Shown: positions 15,604 through 24,478, counted from the stretch's first letter. The stretch: DNA of 36,691 bases from JABDPF01 sp036351575 (GCA_036351575.1 JAZBPJ010000082.1:1-36691), one strand, 5' to 3'. Numbers and translations: made by a program. Notes: a model not told the origin generated them from the sequence alone.

Positions 15604-16527
15604 TCACAGTCCGGAAAGCTGCTTGATGTGCGCTCCGGCGCAGCGGGCCAGCGAATCGAGGTCGTAACCCCCTTCCAGAACGGACACGAGCCGCCCGCCC
15701 GCGTGTTTTTCGGCTGTTTCCAGCACCAGGCCGGTCAGCCACTCGTAGTCGGCGTCCGAGAACCGCAGGCTGCTGATGTCGTCCTGCACATGCGCGTCAA
15801 AGCCGGCCGACACCATGACCAGGTCCGGCTGGAATGCATCGAGCCCGGGCATCCATCCCTGCTCCACCGCCTGGCGCATCTCGTCCCCTCCGGTCCCGGG
15901 CGGCAGCTCGACGTAAGCACCGCCGCCGGCCAGCGACGTCGAACCGTCGAGCGGAAACAGGCCTCTCTCGTAAAGCGAAAAGAACCGGACCTTATCGTTG
16001 CCCGAAAAAATGGCATCCGTGCCGTTGCCGTGGTGCACGTCGAAATCGATGATCGCGACCCGGCCTGCGCCGTGTTCTGCGATCGCGTGCGCCGCGCCGA
16101 CAGCCACGTTGTTGTAGAAGCAGAATCCCATCGCCGTGTCCGCCGTGGCGTGATGACCGGGCGGGCGCACGTTGCAAAACGCGTTCCTTGTCTTGCCGTG
16201 CATGACCTGGTCAACCGCGAACACCACGGATCCGGCCGCAAAACGGGCGGCCTGCAGGGTTCTGGGGTTCATTGCCGTATCCAGATCAATGATTCTGTAA
16301 CCCGATTCCGGGATAATGGATTCCAGGAAATCGAGGTATTCCGCTTCGTGCACGCGCAGCAGTTCTTCGCGTGTCGCCGCGGGTGCATCGAATTGCGCCA
16401 GCATGTCCAGGACGCGCAGCGTCATGAGCATGTCGGTGATGACGTCGACACGTTGAAAGCACTCGGGGTGGGCGGGGCCCATTTCATGCCGCCGGCAAGC
16501 CGGGTGGGAGACCAGGATCGTACTCAT
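15604..16527 (-). CDS. Histone-deacetylase/AcuC-superfamily deacetylase
   Basis: The 307-residue zinc amidohydrolase of the class II HDAC-like bacterial group has the motifs HPECFQR, RPPGHHA (the His-His charge relay), GFCFYNN, the zinc-binding DFDVHHGNGT and SAGFDAH, and the C-terminal EGGYD. Bacterial members act on acetylpolyamines or acetyl-lysine; which one is not decided by the sequence. It is divergent from a Pat-type gene (16592), with 64 bp between starts. A deacetylase next to a lysine acetyltransferase suggests opposing control, but that is only inferred from the context. Confidence 0.93.
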   Translation of the reverse strand: MSTILVSHPACRRHEMGPAHPECFQRVDVITDMLMTLRVLDMLAQFDAPAATREELLRVHEAEYLDFLESIIPESGYRIIDLDTAMNPRTLQAARFAAGSVVFAVDQVMHGKTRNAFCNVRPPGHHATADTAMGFCFYNNVAVGAAHAIAEHGAGRVAIIDFDVHHGNGTDAIFSGNDKVRFFSLYERGLFPLDGSTSLAGGGAYVELPPGTGGDEMRQAVEQGWMPGLDAFQPDLVMVSAGFDAHVQDDISSLRFSDADYEWLTGLVLETAEKHAGGRLVSVLEGGYDLDSLARCAGAHIKQLSGL

Positions 16528-16591
16528 TATTTTTTGAATCGTTCGCCGTAATTCGTTACGCAGCGCCTATTACATCGTCAGGAAAAGAACA

Positions 16592-19270
16592 ATGCAACCG
16601 GATCGCATGAGACAGTTATTCAAACCCGAGTCCGTCGTACTCTACGGCGCCAGCGAAGTCGAGGGCGCTCTCGGTACCGTGGTGCTGAGAAATCTCAAAT
16701 CGGCCGGTTTTCACGGTTCGATCACGCTGGTCAACCCGAAATACCAGGAGATCGATGGCGAGCCATGCTACCCGGACCTCTCTTCTGCCGGGCTGGAGGT
16801 CGACCTGGCCGTCATCGTCGCTCCGGCCAAGGCCGTTCCATCGATCATCACCGACTGCGGCGAAAACGGGGTCGGCGCGGCGATCGTCATCTCGGCCAAT
16901 TTCTCCGAGGCGGGCCCGAAAGGAGCCGCGCTGGAAGCCGAGATGCTGAAACGCGCGAAACGCTACGGAATGCGCATTCTCGGACCGAATTGCCTGGGCG
17001 TTATCCGTTCCGACATCGGGCTGAACGCCACCTTCAGCGCGGGCAACGCCCTGCCGGGCCGCATCGCTGTCATTTCGCAGTCCGGCGCCCTGTGCACCGC
17101 GATTCTCGACTGGGCCGAAAAGAACGACGTCGGTTTTTCCAGCCTGATCTCGACGGGTATCGGCGCCGATGTCGATTTCGGTGAAATCCTGGACTTCGTC
17201 GCGATGGATCCGGGCACGGACAGCATCATGCTGTACATCGAAGGCCTGAAAGACGCGCGGCGCTTCATGAGCGCGCTGCGTGCCGCGGCGCGCACCAAGC
17301 CGGTGGTGATCATGAAATCCGGCCGCCACGAACAGGGCTCCAAGGCGGCGGTATCGCATACCGGCGCGCTGGTGGGTTCCGACGCGGTCTTCGACTCGGC
17401 CCTGCGCCGAGCCGGTGTGCTGCGGGTCGACGACTTCACCGACTTTTTCTCCACGGCGGCCACGCTTTCTTCCGGCTTGCGCACCTCGGGCAACCGCCTG
17501 GCGGTGGTCACCAACGCCGGCGGGCCGGGCGTCATGGCCGCGGACCACTGCAGCGATGTCGGCCTGACCCTGGCGGAACTGGACGAGGAAACCCTGCAAC
17601 GCCTGAACGAGGTGCTGCCGGAGAACTGGTCGCACAACAACCCGGTGGACGTGATCGGTGATGCCGGGCCCGAACGCTACCAGGAGGCCGTCAAAGCCTG
17701 CCTGGCATCCTCCAGCGTGGACGCGGTTCTGGTCATCCTGACACCGCAGGCGCAGACCGCCCCGACCGAGGTCGCCGAGCAGCTCTGCGTCCTGCGCAAG
17801 CAAAGCCGCAAACCGATCCTCGCCTGCTGGATGGGTGACGCGTCCGTGGGCCAGGCGCGTGACCTGTTCAAGCAATGCGCGATACCGGCCTACAGCACGC
17901 CCGAGGCCGCGGTCCGCGCATTCGCGGCACTTTCCGCTTACCACGACAGCCAGCAGCAGCTGCTGCAAGTGCCGGGTCCGATGGTCTATGGTTTCGAGCC
18001 GGAACTCGAAAATGCTCAGATCATCATCGAGAACGCCCTGGAGGATGGCCGGCGGGTCCTGAGCCAGGCCGAGTCCAAGGCCATCCTGGCCGCGTTCAAG
18101 ATTCCGATCATCAAGAGCATTCCGGCGCGCACGGCGCAGGAAGCCATCCTCGTGGCCCAGGAACTTGGCTACCCCGTGGCGATGAAGATCGATTCGCCTG
18201 ACATCACGCACAAGACGGACGTCGGCGGCGTGCGCCTCGGCCTGCCCTCGGCGCGGCACGTGCGCAACACTTTCCAGGAAATGATGCGGTCGGTTGCCGA
18301 AATGCAGCCGGACGCCAGGCTGAACGGCGTCGTGATTGAGCCGATGTGGCGCGGCCGCAACGGGCGCGAACTGATGATCGGCGTGGTGCGTGACGAGGTG
18401 TTCGGCCCGGCCGTGAGTTTCGGCCTGGGCGGAACGCTGGTCGAGGTCATGCGTGACCGCGGCATCGCGCTGCCGCCGTTGAACGAGTTCCTGGCGCGCA
18501 ACCTGATCAAGCGCACCAAGGCGGCCAAGCTGCTGGAATCGACGCGCGGTGCGCCGGCGGTCGACAGCGAGGCGCTGGTCAGGATGCTGCTGCGCGTGTC
18601 CGAGATGGCCACCGAGCTTCCGGAAATCGTCGAGATGGACATGAACCCGGTCATCGCCAGCCCGGACGGCGTGGTGGCGGTCGACGCCCGCATCGTCGTC
18701 GAGCCCTACAACGAGGCGGCGCGGCCCTTTGACCACATGGCCATTCACCCGTATCCGCGTGACCTGGTGCAGCGCGGCGAAATGAGCGACGGATCTTCGC
18801 TCGTGATCCGCCCGATCCGCCCGGAAGACGCGATCATGGAGCGGGAGTTCGTCAATGGCCTGTCCGAACGCAGCCGTTACCTGCGCTTCATGTACGCATT
18901 GCAGGAAATTTCTCCGGAATCGCTGTCCCGCTTCACGCAGATCGACTACGACCGTGAAATGGCGCTTGTTGCCGTGGCCGCTCCGGAAGGCGAAGATAAA
19001 ATCGTCGGCGTCGCGCGTTACTACACCTTGCCGGATCCCAAGGACTGCGAGTTCGCCATCGTCGTGGGGGACGACTGGCAGCACCGCGGTATCGCCCGCC
19101 GGCTGATGGGGGCGCTGGTGGATGCGGCCCGCGACGGGCGCCACACGCGCATGCTGGGCACGGTGCTCAAGGAGAACCGGCGCATGCTCAAGTTCGCCGA
19201 GTCACTGGGCTTCGAGGTCGAAACGAGCGCGGAGGATCCGCAGCTGATGGCCGTGTCGCTTGACCTCTAG
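16592..19270 (+). CDS. Acyl-CoA synthetase (NDP-forming)/GNAT fusion, Pat-type protein acetyltransferase
   Basis: The 892-residue protein has the Pat (YfiQ/PatZ) architecture: a CoA-binding domain (residues about 1-130, VVLYGASEVEGALGTVVLRNL), a succinyl-CoA-synthetase-like domain, an ATP-grasp domain (about 470-700, MKIDSPDITHKTDVGGV) and a GNAT domain (about 730-892, with QHRGIARRLMGALV). Such enzymes acetylate lysines, for example in Acs. In contrast to the Salmonella/E. coli Pat, which lacks the catalytic histidine, this copy keeps SHTGALVG with His256 at the position of the phospho-histidine of ADP-forming acyl-CoA synthetases. AGGAAA precedes ATG 16592. A bifunctional enzyme is possible. 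Confidence 0.92.
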   Translation: MQPDRMRQLFKPESVVLYGASEVEGALGTVVLRNLKSAGFHGSITLVNPKYQEIDGEPCYPDLSSAGLEVDLAVIVAPAKAVPSIITDCGENGVGAAIVISANFSEAGPKGAALEAEMLKRAKRYGMRILGPNCLGVIRSDIGLNATFSAGNALPGRIAVISQSGALCTAILDWAEKNDVGFSSLISTGIGADVDFGEILDFVAMDPGTDSIMLYIEGLKDARRFMSALRAAARTKPVVIMKSGRHEQGSKAAVSHTGALVGSDAVFDSALRRAGVLRVDDFTDFFSTAATLSSGLRTSGNRLAVVTNAGGPGVMAADHCSDVGLTLAELDEETLQRLNEVLPENWSHNNPVDVIGDAGPERYQEAVKACLASSSVDAVLVILTPQAQTAPTEVAEQLCVLRKQSRKPILACWMGDASVGQARDLFKQCAIPAYSTPEAAVRAFAALSAYHDSQQQLLQVPGPMVYGFEPELENAQIIIENALEDGRRVLSQAESKAILAAFKIPIIKSIPARTAQEAILVAQELGYPVAMKIDSPDITHKTDVGGVRLGLPSARHVRNTFQEMMRSVAEMQPDARLNGVVIEPMWRGRNGRELMIGVVRDEVFGPAVSFGLGGTLVEVMRDRGIALPPLNEFLARNLIKRTKAAKLLESTRGAPAVDSEALVRMLLRVSEMATELPEIVEMDMNPVIASPDGVVAVDARIVVEPYNEAARPFDHMAIHPYPRDLVQRGEMSDGSSLVIRPIRPEDAIMEREFVNGLSERSRYLRFMYALQEISPESLSRFTQIDYDREMALVAVAAPEGEDKIVGVARYYTLPDPKDCEFAIVVGDDWQHRGIARRLMGALVDAARDGRHTRMLGTVLKENRRMLKFAESLGFEVETSAEDPQLMAVSLDL

Positions 19271-19336
19271 CGGTTGGCAAAAAGCCGCGCGGCCGACTAT
19301 CTTCTTCAGACAGCCGCAGAAAAGGAGCGACATCGC

Positions 19337-20302
19337 GTGATCTACGATTCGATACTCGACACGGTGGGTGGCACGCCCGTCGTCAGGATAAACCGCCTCG
19401 CCCCTGCAGGCGTGGAAATGTACGTGAAGGTCGAGGCCTTCAACCCGATGGGTTCGGTCAAGGACCGGCTGGCGCTGGGCGTGATCCTGGACGCCGAGGC
19501 GAAAGGGCTGCTGAAACCGGGCCAGACTGTCGTCGAGGCGACCTCGGGCAATACCGGTATCGCGCTGGCGATGGTCTGCGCCGTGCGCGGCTATCCTTTC
19601 GTTTCCGTGATGGCGGAATCCTTTTCGGTCGAACGGCGGCGCCTGATGCGTTACCTGGGTGCGAAGGTCGTGCTGACCCCGGCCGCGGAGCGCGCGACCG
19701 GCATGGTGCGCGTGACCGAGGCGCTGGCCGCGAAACACGGCTGGTTCATGACCCAGCAGTTCGAAAACATGGCCAACCCGGCGTTTCACCGCAATACCAC
19801 GGGCCCGGAAATACTGCAGGATTTTGCCGGCAAACGCCTCGATTACTTCGTCAGCGGTTACGGCACGGGCGGCACCATCAGCGGCGCCGGCCAGGCGATC
19901 CGCATGGCCCGGCCGGACGTGAAGATCGTCTCCACGGAACCCGCGGGCGCGGCATTGCTCGAGGGCAAACCGTGGCAGCCGCACAAGATCCAGGGCTGGA
20001 CGCCGGACTTCCTGGCCGCCACGATGGACCCGAGCGTTCCGCACCTGAACGTGCCGGTTACGGACGAGGAGTCCATCGAGACGTCTCGCGCACTGGCCAC
20101 GCAGGAAGGCATTTTCTGCGGCATCTCCTGCGGCGGTACGTTTGCCGCCGCGCTGAAGGTCGCGGAACAGGCGGAACCGGGCTCGGTGATCCTGGCCATG
20201 CTGCCGGACACCGGTGAGCGCTACCTGTCCACGCCTCTGTTCGAAGGTATTCCGGATGGCCCGGACGAGGGACAGGAACTGCTGGAGGGGTTGGAGTACT
20301 AG
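19337..20302 (+). CDS. cysM: Cysteine synthase B
   Basis: The 321-residue PLP enzyme makes cysteine from O-acetylserine and sulfide or thiosulfate. The PLP lysine is in NPMGSVKDRLA, the substrate loop is EATSGNTGIALA, and the phosphate-binding loop is SGYGTGGTISG. FSVERRRLMRYLGAKV matches the CysM group rather than CysK. The start is GTG 19337, with AAGGAG at 19322-19327; an in-frame TTG at 19274 adds 21 residues without family support. It follows the Pat gene by 66 bp and converges on oxyR. Confidence 0.94.
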   Translation: MIYDSILDTVGGTPVVRINRLAPAGVEMYVKVEAFNPMGSVKDRLALGVILDAEAKGLLKPGQTVVEATSGNTGIALAMVCAVRGYPFVSVMAESFSVERRRLMRYLGAKVVLTPAAERATGMVRVTEALAAKHGWFMTQQFENMANPAFHRNTTGPEILQDFAGKRLDYFVSGYGTGGTISGAGQAIRMARPDVKIVSTEPAGAALLEGKPWQPHKIQGWTPDFLAATMDPSVPHLNVPVTDEESIETSRALATQEGIFCGISCGGTFAAALKVAEQAEPGSVILAMLPDTGERYLSTPLFEGIPDGPDEGQELLEGLEY

Positions 20303-20311
20303 AAGCGGAAT

Positions 20312-21214
20312 TCAGAATTCCAGCAAATCGGGCGGCAGCGCGCGGAAACTGTCCGTCAGTTCAGCAAGAAAACCCGCCAGCGCCGACGACTTGCGCCAGG
20401 CCAGCGCGATGGTGCGGCTGGGTGCGGGGGCCTTGAAGCGGCGTATCGCGAGGTTACCCGTTTTCGCGATCGGCGGTTTGACCGCGAGTATCGGCATCAG
20501 AGTGACGCCGACCTCGGCGGCCACCATCTGGCGCAGCGTTTCCATGCTCGTCGCGTGAAAATCGACGCGCTCGCGCGCTCCGGACAGGGCGCAGACCTCC
20601 AGCGCATGTTCACGCAGGCAATGTCCTTCCTCCAGCAGCAGCAGTTCGGCATTTTCCAGGTCGGACAGGCAGATTTCGTCCTGTTCGGCGAGGACGTGGT
20701 TTTCAGGAACCGCGACCACGAACGGTTCGTCGAACAGGGGCGTGATCTCCAGCCCTTCGTCGCTGATCGGCAGTGCCAGCAGGCCCGCGTCGAGTTCGCC
20801 CTGCCGCAGCATGGTGATGATGGTTTCCGTTTTCTCCTCGGACAGCTGCAGCGTCAGCTTCGGGTACGCCCTGCGCATGCCCGGAACCACGTGGGGCAGC
20901 AGGTAGGGCGCCAGTGTCGGAAACAGGCCCAGGCGCAGGATGCCGCTCGCGGGATCGCCGCTGCGGCGCGCTACCGCGCGGATCTGGTCGACGTCGCTCA
21001 GCACCAGGCGGGCGCGTTCGGCGATTTCTTCGCCGACCGGCGTGAGCAGGATGTTCTTGGGCGCGCGCTCGACCAGCTGCACGCCGAGTTCTTCTTCCAG
21101 CTTGCGGATCTGCGTACTGAGGGTGGGCTGGCTCACGAAACAGGCGTCCGCGGCCTTGCTGAAGTGCCGAAGATCGGCGAGTTTCACGAAATACTGCAGG
21201 GCTCGTAGGTTCAT
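20312..21214 (-). CDS. oxyR: OxyR, peroxide-sensing LysR-type regulator
   Basis: The 300-residue LysR protein has an N-terminal helix-turn-helix (SQPTLSTQIRKLEEELG). The redox pair is present as GHCLREHALEVC, with the two cysteines nine residues apart as in E. coli OxyR Cys199/Cys208. H2O2 oxidises these to a disulfide and switches activation of peroxide defence genes. The start is ATG 21214; a longer frame upstream runs into the repeat element at 21310-21512. No ribosome site is seen, and a perfect -10 (21226-21221) places the transcript start at the ATG. No catalase or peroxiredoxin gene is next to it. Confidence 0.94.
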   Translation of the reverse strand: MNLRALQYFVKLADLRHFSKAADACFVSQPTLSTQIRKLEEELGVQLVERAPKNILLTPVGEEIAERARLVLSDVDQIRAVARRSGDPASGILRLGLFPTLAPYLLPHVVPGMRRAYPKLTLQLSEEKTETIITMLRQGELDAGLLALPISDEGLEITPLFDEPFVVAVPENHVLAEQDEICLSDLENAELLLLEEGHCLREHALEVCALSGARERVDFHATSMETLRQMVAAEVGVTLMPILAVKPPIAKTGNLAIRRFKAPAPSRTIALAWRKSSALAGFLAELTDSFRALPPDLLEF

Positions 21215-21220
21215 CCCGGC

Positions 21221-21226
21221 ATTATA
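21221..21226 (-). promoter_or_regulatory. -10 box of oxyR, predicting a leaderless mRNA
   Basis: A perfect TATAAT on the minus strand is followed by six bases (GCCGGG) and then the ATG of oxyR, so the expected +1 is the A of the start codon. A -35 at 16-18 bp is poor. Confidence 0.55.
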
Positions 21227-21309
21227 AGTGATGCTTCTGAAATCAGGTGGGCACCATGATGGCTTTCCAGGGAACGCTCGGGCATGTGCGTGCGTCGTTG
21301 TTTGTGCTT

Positions 21310-21512
21310 CGTCCGGGTTGCAGGCAGGGTTAGAGCTCATGGCCAGCGGTTCCTCCGGAACTCCCCTCGCATTCGACGCACGCACGGCGCCGCTCAGGAG
21401 GCACGTCCCTGATGCCTTCAGAGCTCGATTGGCCTTCCGGGCCAATCGACCCCTGCGTGAGCCGAATGCTCGGCGCTTCTAAATCGCTCGAACCCTGCCT
21501 GTAACCCGGACG
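21310..21512 (-). repeat. Dispersed structured repeat, copy R1 (long type)
   Basis: The ends are a 22-bp inverted repeat (21310-21331 and 21491-21512) with one mismatch. Read on the minus strand, the interior holds CGATTGGCC-CGGAA-GGCCAATCG (21426-21448, perfect 9-bp stem), then GGCATCAGGGACGTGCC and GAGCGGC, then GTTCC-GGA-GGAAC. The interior lines up with R4 (36249-36458) over about 160 bp, roughly three quarters identical by eye, although the outer arms are unrelated in sequence. It lies between the outer-membrane gene and oxyR. No transposase gene or obvious target duplication was seen. Confidence 0.82.
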
Positions 21513-21533
21513 GTAAACCGCTACCCGCTCCGG

Positions 21534-22670
21534 TCAATACCGCCAGTCGCCAAACTCCATCTCCAGCCACACTCCAAAACCAAAATTGAGCTCGCGCTTG
21601 TCCTCGGGCTTGTTGCGCGGCCAGGTGATGCTCGGGCCCATCGAGAGGTAGATCCAGTCGCGCGTGAAGGAGCGGCGCCAGATCGCTTCAACGCCATAAT
21701 CCTTCAGGGCTACGTCCCGGTCGGTTTCGCCGCGCCCGAAAGCCAGTACCGAGAGCGCGTTGCGGTCACCGAGCAGGCGATACCATGTCTGGCCAAGGTA
21801 CCAACGGCCGCCCTCGGACTCCTCGGAGAAGGTCACGCGGCCTTCCCAGCGCAGCACGTTGCGCGCGTTGATCCCCCAGCTGTGATCACTGCGGCTGGTG
21901 GTGCCGAAACCCTCGTCGCTGCGCCAGAACACGGTCTGCCTGAAGCGAAAGTCCGAGTTTTCACCGGTGCGGCGATTCCAGAAATACGCGGCCTTGACGT
22001 AGGGTTCGGGCGGCAAGCGAAGCCGTACACCCACCGACCAGTCCAGGCCCTGCGCGCGATTGCGGCGACGTTTGCCAAGGCCGAGCAGCCACTCGTCATC
22101 CTGGTCGGGAAACAGGCCGGGGTTGTAAAAGGTGCTGTCCTGCGACTCGGTGTCGCTGATGAACGCTTCTTCGTCGACGCGACCGAGAATGACGTCCCAG
22201 CGGCTATCCAGGTTGGGCAGGGGCGCCCGAACCCTGAACCGCAGACGGGGATCCAGGCCGTCGTAATCGCGCCACGAAGCGCCGACCGTCAGCCAGCCGC
22301 TGACTTCATCCTCCGGGTAGTCTTCTTCGTCGCCCCACCAGCCGTCAAACCAGCGGAAGGTAAAGCAGGAGAGGCTGCGCACGGCCTCCTGGGACGTTTC
22401 CTGGATCGGCAGGTCGCCATCCGGCATGGCGCACTTGTCCTCGCCGGCTTGTGGCTGCGGGCGCGGTTCCCGGTCATCACGTTCTTCGGGGAAAGGCTGG
22501 ATGGCCTCTTCGATGACCTCCGGCATTTCATCTTCCGGTTCGTTCCCGTGTTTTCTGGTTTGCGCTTCGGAGGCGGGAGCAGCGAGCAGCAAGGAAGCGA
22601 GCAGGGCGAGGCTGAAGAACGCCGCCGTCCCTGAAAGCCTTTCCGTGGATGTTCCCCCCGGTGTCCTCAT
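21534..22670 (-). CDS. Predicted outer-membrane beta-barrel protein, uncharacterised
   Basis: The 378-residue product from ATG 22670 begins with a signal peptide (cleavage near ASEA, residue about 36), then a 90-residue acidic Pro/Glu-rich linker with two cysteines. From about residue 115 there are alternating aromatic beta strands (GWLTVGASWRDYDGLDPRLRFRVRAPLPN, here cited as its core GWLTVGASWRDY and RLRFRVRAPLPN) up to VWLEMEFGDWRY, an aromatic end that fits outer-membrane insertion. An earlier start would add 21 residues of no signal-peptide character. I do not recognise a named family. It is divergent from trpS. Confidence 0.8.
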   Translation of the reverse strand: MRTPGGTSTERLSGTAAFFSLALLASLLLAAPASEAQTRKHGNEPEDEMPEVIEEAIQPFPEERDDREPRPQPQAGEDKCAMPDGDLPIQETSQEAVRSLSCFTFRWFDGWWGDEEDYPEDEVSGWLTVGASWRDYDGLDPRLRFRVRAPLPNLDSRWDVILGRVDEEAFISDTESQDSTFYNPGLFPDQDDEWLLGLGKRRRNRAQGLDWSVGVRLRLPPEPYVKAAYFWNRRTGENSDFRFRQTVFWRSDEGFGTTSRSDHSWGINARNVLRWEGRVTFSEESEGGRWYLGQTWYRLLGDRNALSVLAFGRGETDRDVALKDYGVEAIWRRSFTRDWIYLSMGPSITWPRNKPEDKRELNFGFGVWLEMEFGDWRY

Positions 22671-22747
22671 GGTCTCTGATTTTATACGGATTTGCGCTTG
22701 CGTTTCCCGTAAAATAGCGGCCTTTATCGACAAGAATCATTCAAGAC

Positions 22748-23755
22748 ATGAGCAAGCGCACCGTTCTGACGGGAATCACCACCACCGGCACGCCGCATCT
22801 CGGCAACTATGTCGGCGCCATCAAGCCCTGCATCGAGGCCAGCCACGAGGACGATGTCAATTCCTACTATTTCCTGGCGGACTACCATTCCCTCGTCAAG
22901 AACAGGGACCCGGAAAAAATGCGGCAGTCCACGCTGGAAATCGCGGCCACCTGGCTGGCGCTCGGCCTGGACACCGACAAGGCCGTTTTTTACCGCCAGT
23001 CCGATATCCCGGAAATACCCGAGCTGACCTGGATCATCACCTGCTCCACGGCCAAGGGCCTGATGAACCGTTCCCATGCCTACAAGGCGGTGGTGCAGGA
23101 AAATATGGACGCCGGCGAAGACCCGGACTTCGGGATCAACATGGGCCTGTTCAGTTACCCGATCCTGATGGCCGCGGACATCCTGATGTTCGGATCCACG
23201 CACGTGCCGGTGGGCAAGGACCAGATCCAGCACCTGGAGATGGCGCGTGATATCGCGCAGCGCTTCAACCACCACTACGGCGAACTCCTGGTCATTCCCC
23301 AGGCGGTCACTTCCGAGCACGTGGCGGTGCTGCCCGGCAAGGACGGCCGCAAGATGTCGAAAAGCTACAACAACACGATCCCCTTGTGGCTGCCGGAAAA
23401 ACAGCTGCGCAAGGCCATCATGCGCATCGTGACGAACTCGCTGGAGCCCGGCGAGCCGAAAGACCCCGACGATTCTTCACTGTTCGCAATCTATGCCGCG
23501 TTCGCCAACGAGGAACAGCGCGCCGAAATGCGCCAGGCATTCGCCGACGGCATCGGCTGGGGCCAGGCCAAGCAGCAGACGTTCGAGCTGATCAACGCGG
23601 AACTCGCCGAGAGCCGTGAACGTTACGAGGAACTGGTCGCTCACCCGGCGCGTATCGAGGAAGTGCTCGTCGCCGGCGCCAGGAAAGCGCGCGAGTTCGC
23701 CACGCCCTACCTGGCGCGCATCCGCGCAGCGGTCGGTCTGAAGAAACTGGCATGA
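22748..23755 (+). CDS. trpS: Tryptophanyl-tRNA synthetase
   Basis: The 335-residue class I synthetase (E. coli 334) carries the HIGH-like motif TGTPHLGNYVGA and the KMSKS loop GRKMSKSYNN. It charges tRNA-Trp. A TAAAAT -10-like box lies at 22710-22715, giving a leader of about 26 nt; the -35 is not clear. Its stop overlaps the start of the following FAH gene by ATGA, so the two are translated together. Confidence 0.97.
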   Translation: MSKRTVLTGITTTGTPHLGNYVGAIKPCIEASHEDDVNSYYFLADYHSLVKNRDPEKMRQSTLEIAATWLALGLDTDKAVFYRQSDIPEIPELTWIITCSTAKGLMNRSHAYKAVVQENMDAGEDPDFGINMGLFSYPILMAADILMFGSTHVPVGKDQIQHLEMARDIAQRFNHHYGELLVIPQAVTSEHVAVLPGKDGRKMSKSYNNTIPLWLPEKQLRKAIMRIVTNSLEPGEPKDPDDSSLFAIYAAFANEEQRAEMRQAFADGIGWGQAKQQTFELINAELAESRERYEELVAHPARIEEVLVAGARKAREFATPYLARIRAAVGLKKLA

Positions 23756-24435
23756 ACGACTGGGCATTTGAACCGCAATCGGCGCCGTTCCTGTCCATAG
23801 CGGGTTCGCACTGCCGCTTTCCCGTGCGCCGCATCTACTGCGTCGGTCAGAACTATGCCGAGCACGTGCGCGAAATGGGCGGGTCGGGCCGCGAAGCGCC
23901 GGTCTTTTTTGACAAGCCTGCCGACGCGGTCTCGTTGACTCCGGAGATCGCTTATCCTCCGGGCACCACGAATTTGCACCACGAAATCGAACTGGTCGTC
24001 GCGCTGAAGAGCGGCGGCAGTTCGCTGACCGCGGAGCAGGCCGCCGACTGCATCTACGGCTACGCGGTCGGCGTCGACCTGACCCGGCGTGACCTGCAGG
24101 CCGAGGCGAAGGAAAAGGGTGCTCCGTGGACCACGGCCAAGGGCTTCGACGCGTCCGCGCCGCTGTCGCCGGTTCGGCCGGCGGCGGACTGCGGGGATGT
24201 CTCAAGCGCCGAAATCCAGCTGTCGGTCAACGGTGAACTGCGGCAGTGCTCCAACACATCGGAAATGATATGGAGCGTTCCGGAAATCATCGCCGAGCTG
24301 TCGCGCCTGTTCGAACTGAAAGCGGGCGACCTCGTTTTCACCGGCACACCCGAGGGCGTCGGTCCGCTGGAACGCGGTGATTCGGTAGAGTGCGTGATCG
24401 ACGGCGTAGGCTCGCTGGCCTTTACCGTCGTTTAA
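23752..24435 (+). CDS. Fumarylacetoacetate hydrolase-family protein
   Basis: The 227-residue FAH-fold enzyme has metal ligands visible as the Glu pair in HHEIELVVAL and Asp in GVDLTRRD, and the VFTGTPEGVGPL signature. Family members hydrolyse or decarboxylate acylpyruvates and oxaloacetate; this short form resembles YcgM-type acylpyruvases/oxaloacetate decarboxylases, but the substrate is not proven. It is translationally coupled to trpS. A hairpin (24457-24478) and repeat R2 follow. Confidence 0.93.
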   Translation: MNDWAFEPQSAPFLSIAGSHCRFPVRRIYCVGQNYAEHVREMGGSGREAPVFFDKPADAVSLTPEIAYPPGTTNLHHEIELVVALKSGGSSLTAEQAADCIYGYAVGVDLTRRDLQAEAKEKGAPWTTAKGFDASAPLSPVRPAADCGDVSSAEIQLSVNGELRQCSNTSEMIWSVPEIIAELSRLFELKAGDLVFTGTPEGVGPLERGDSVECVIDGVGSLAFTVV

Positions 24436-24456
24436 AAATCACGCTTGTTCAGCAGC

Positions 24457-24478
24457 CCGCCATGTTTTGTCATGGCGG
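24457..24478. other. Perfect hairpin after the FAH gene
   Basis: CCGCCATG and CATGGCGG form an 8-bp stem around TTTTGT. There is no T run on either side, so it is only a possible Rho-dependent or mRNA-stabilising 3' end between convergent genes. Confidence 0.45.

Noticed and set aside
16616..19144. An 842-codon open frame on the minus strand opposite the Pat-type gene
   Set aside because: It is a GC-rich shadow frame; its translation is rich in Arg/His/Gln without domain pattern, while the plus strand carries clear motifs throughout.
19274..19336. TTG 19274 as cysM start
   Set aside because: The added 21 residues lack family similarity, while GTG 19337 has AAGGAG at a good distance.
21215..21445. 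A longer oxyR reading with 77 extra N-terminal residues
   Set aside because: The extension is translated from the spacer and repeat R1; OxyR proteins start at the MNLRALQYF position.
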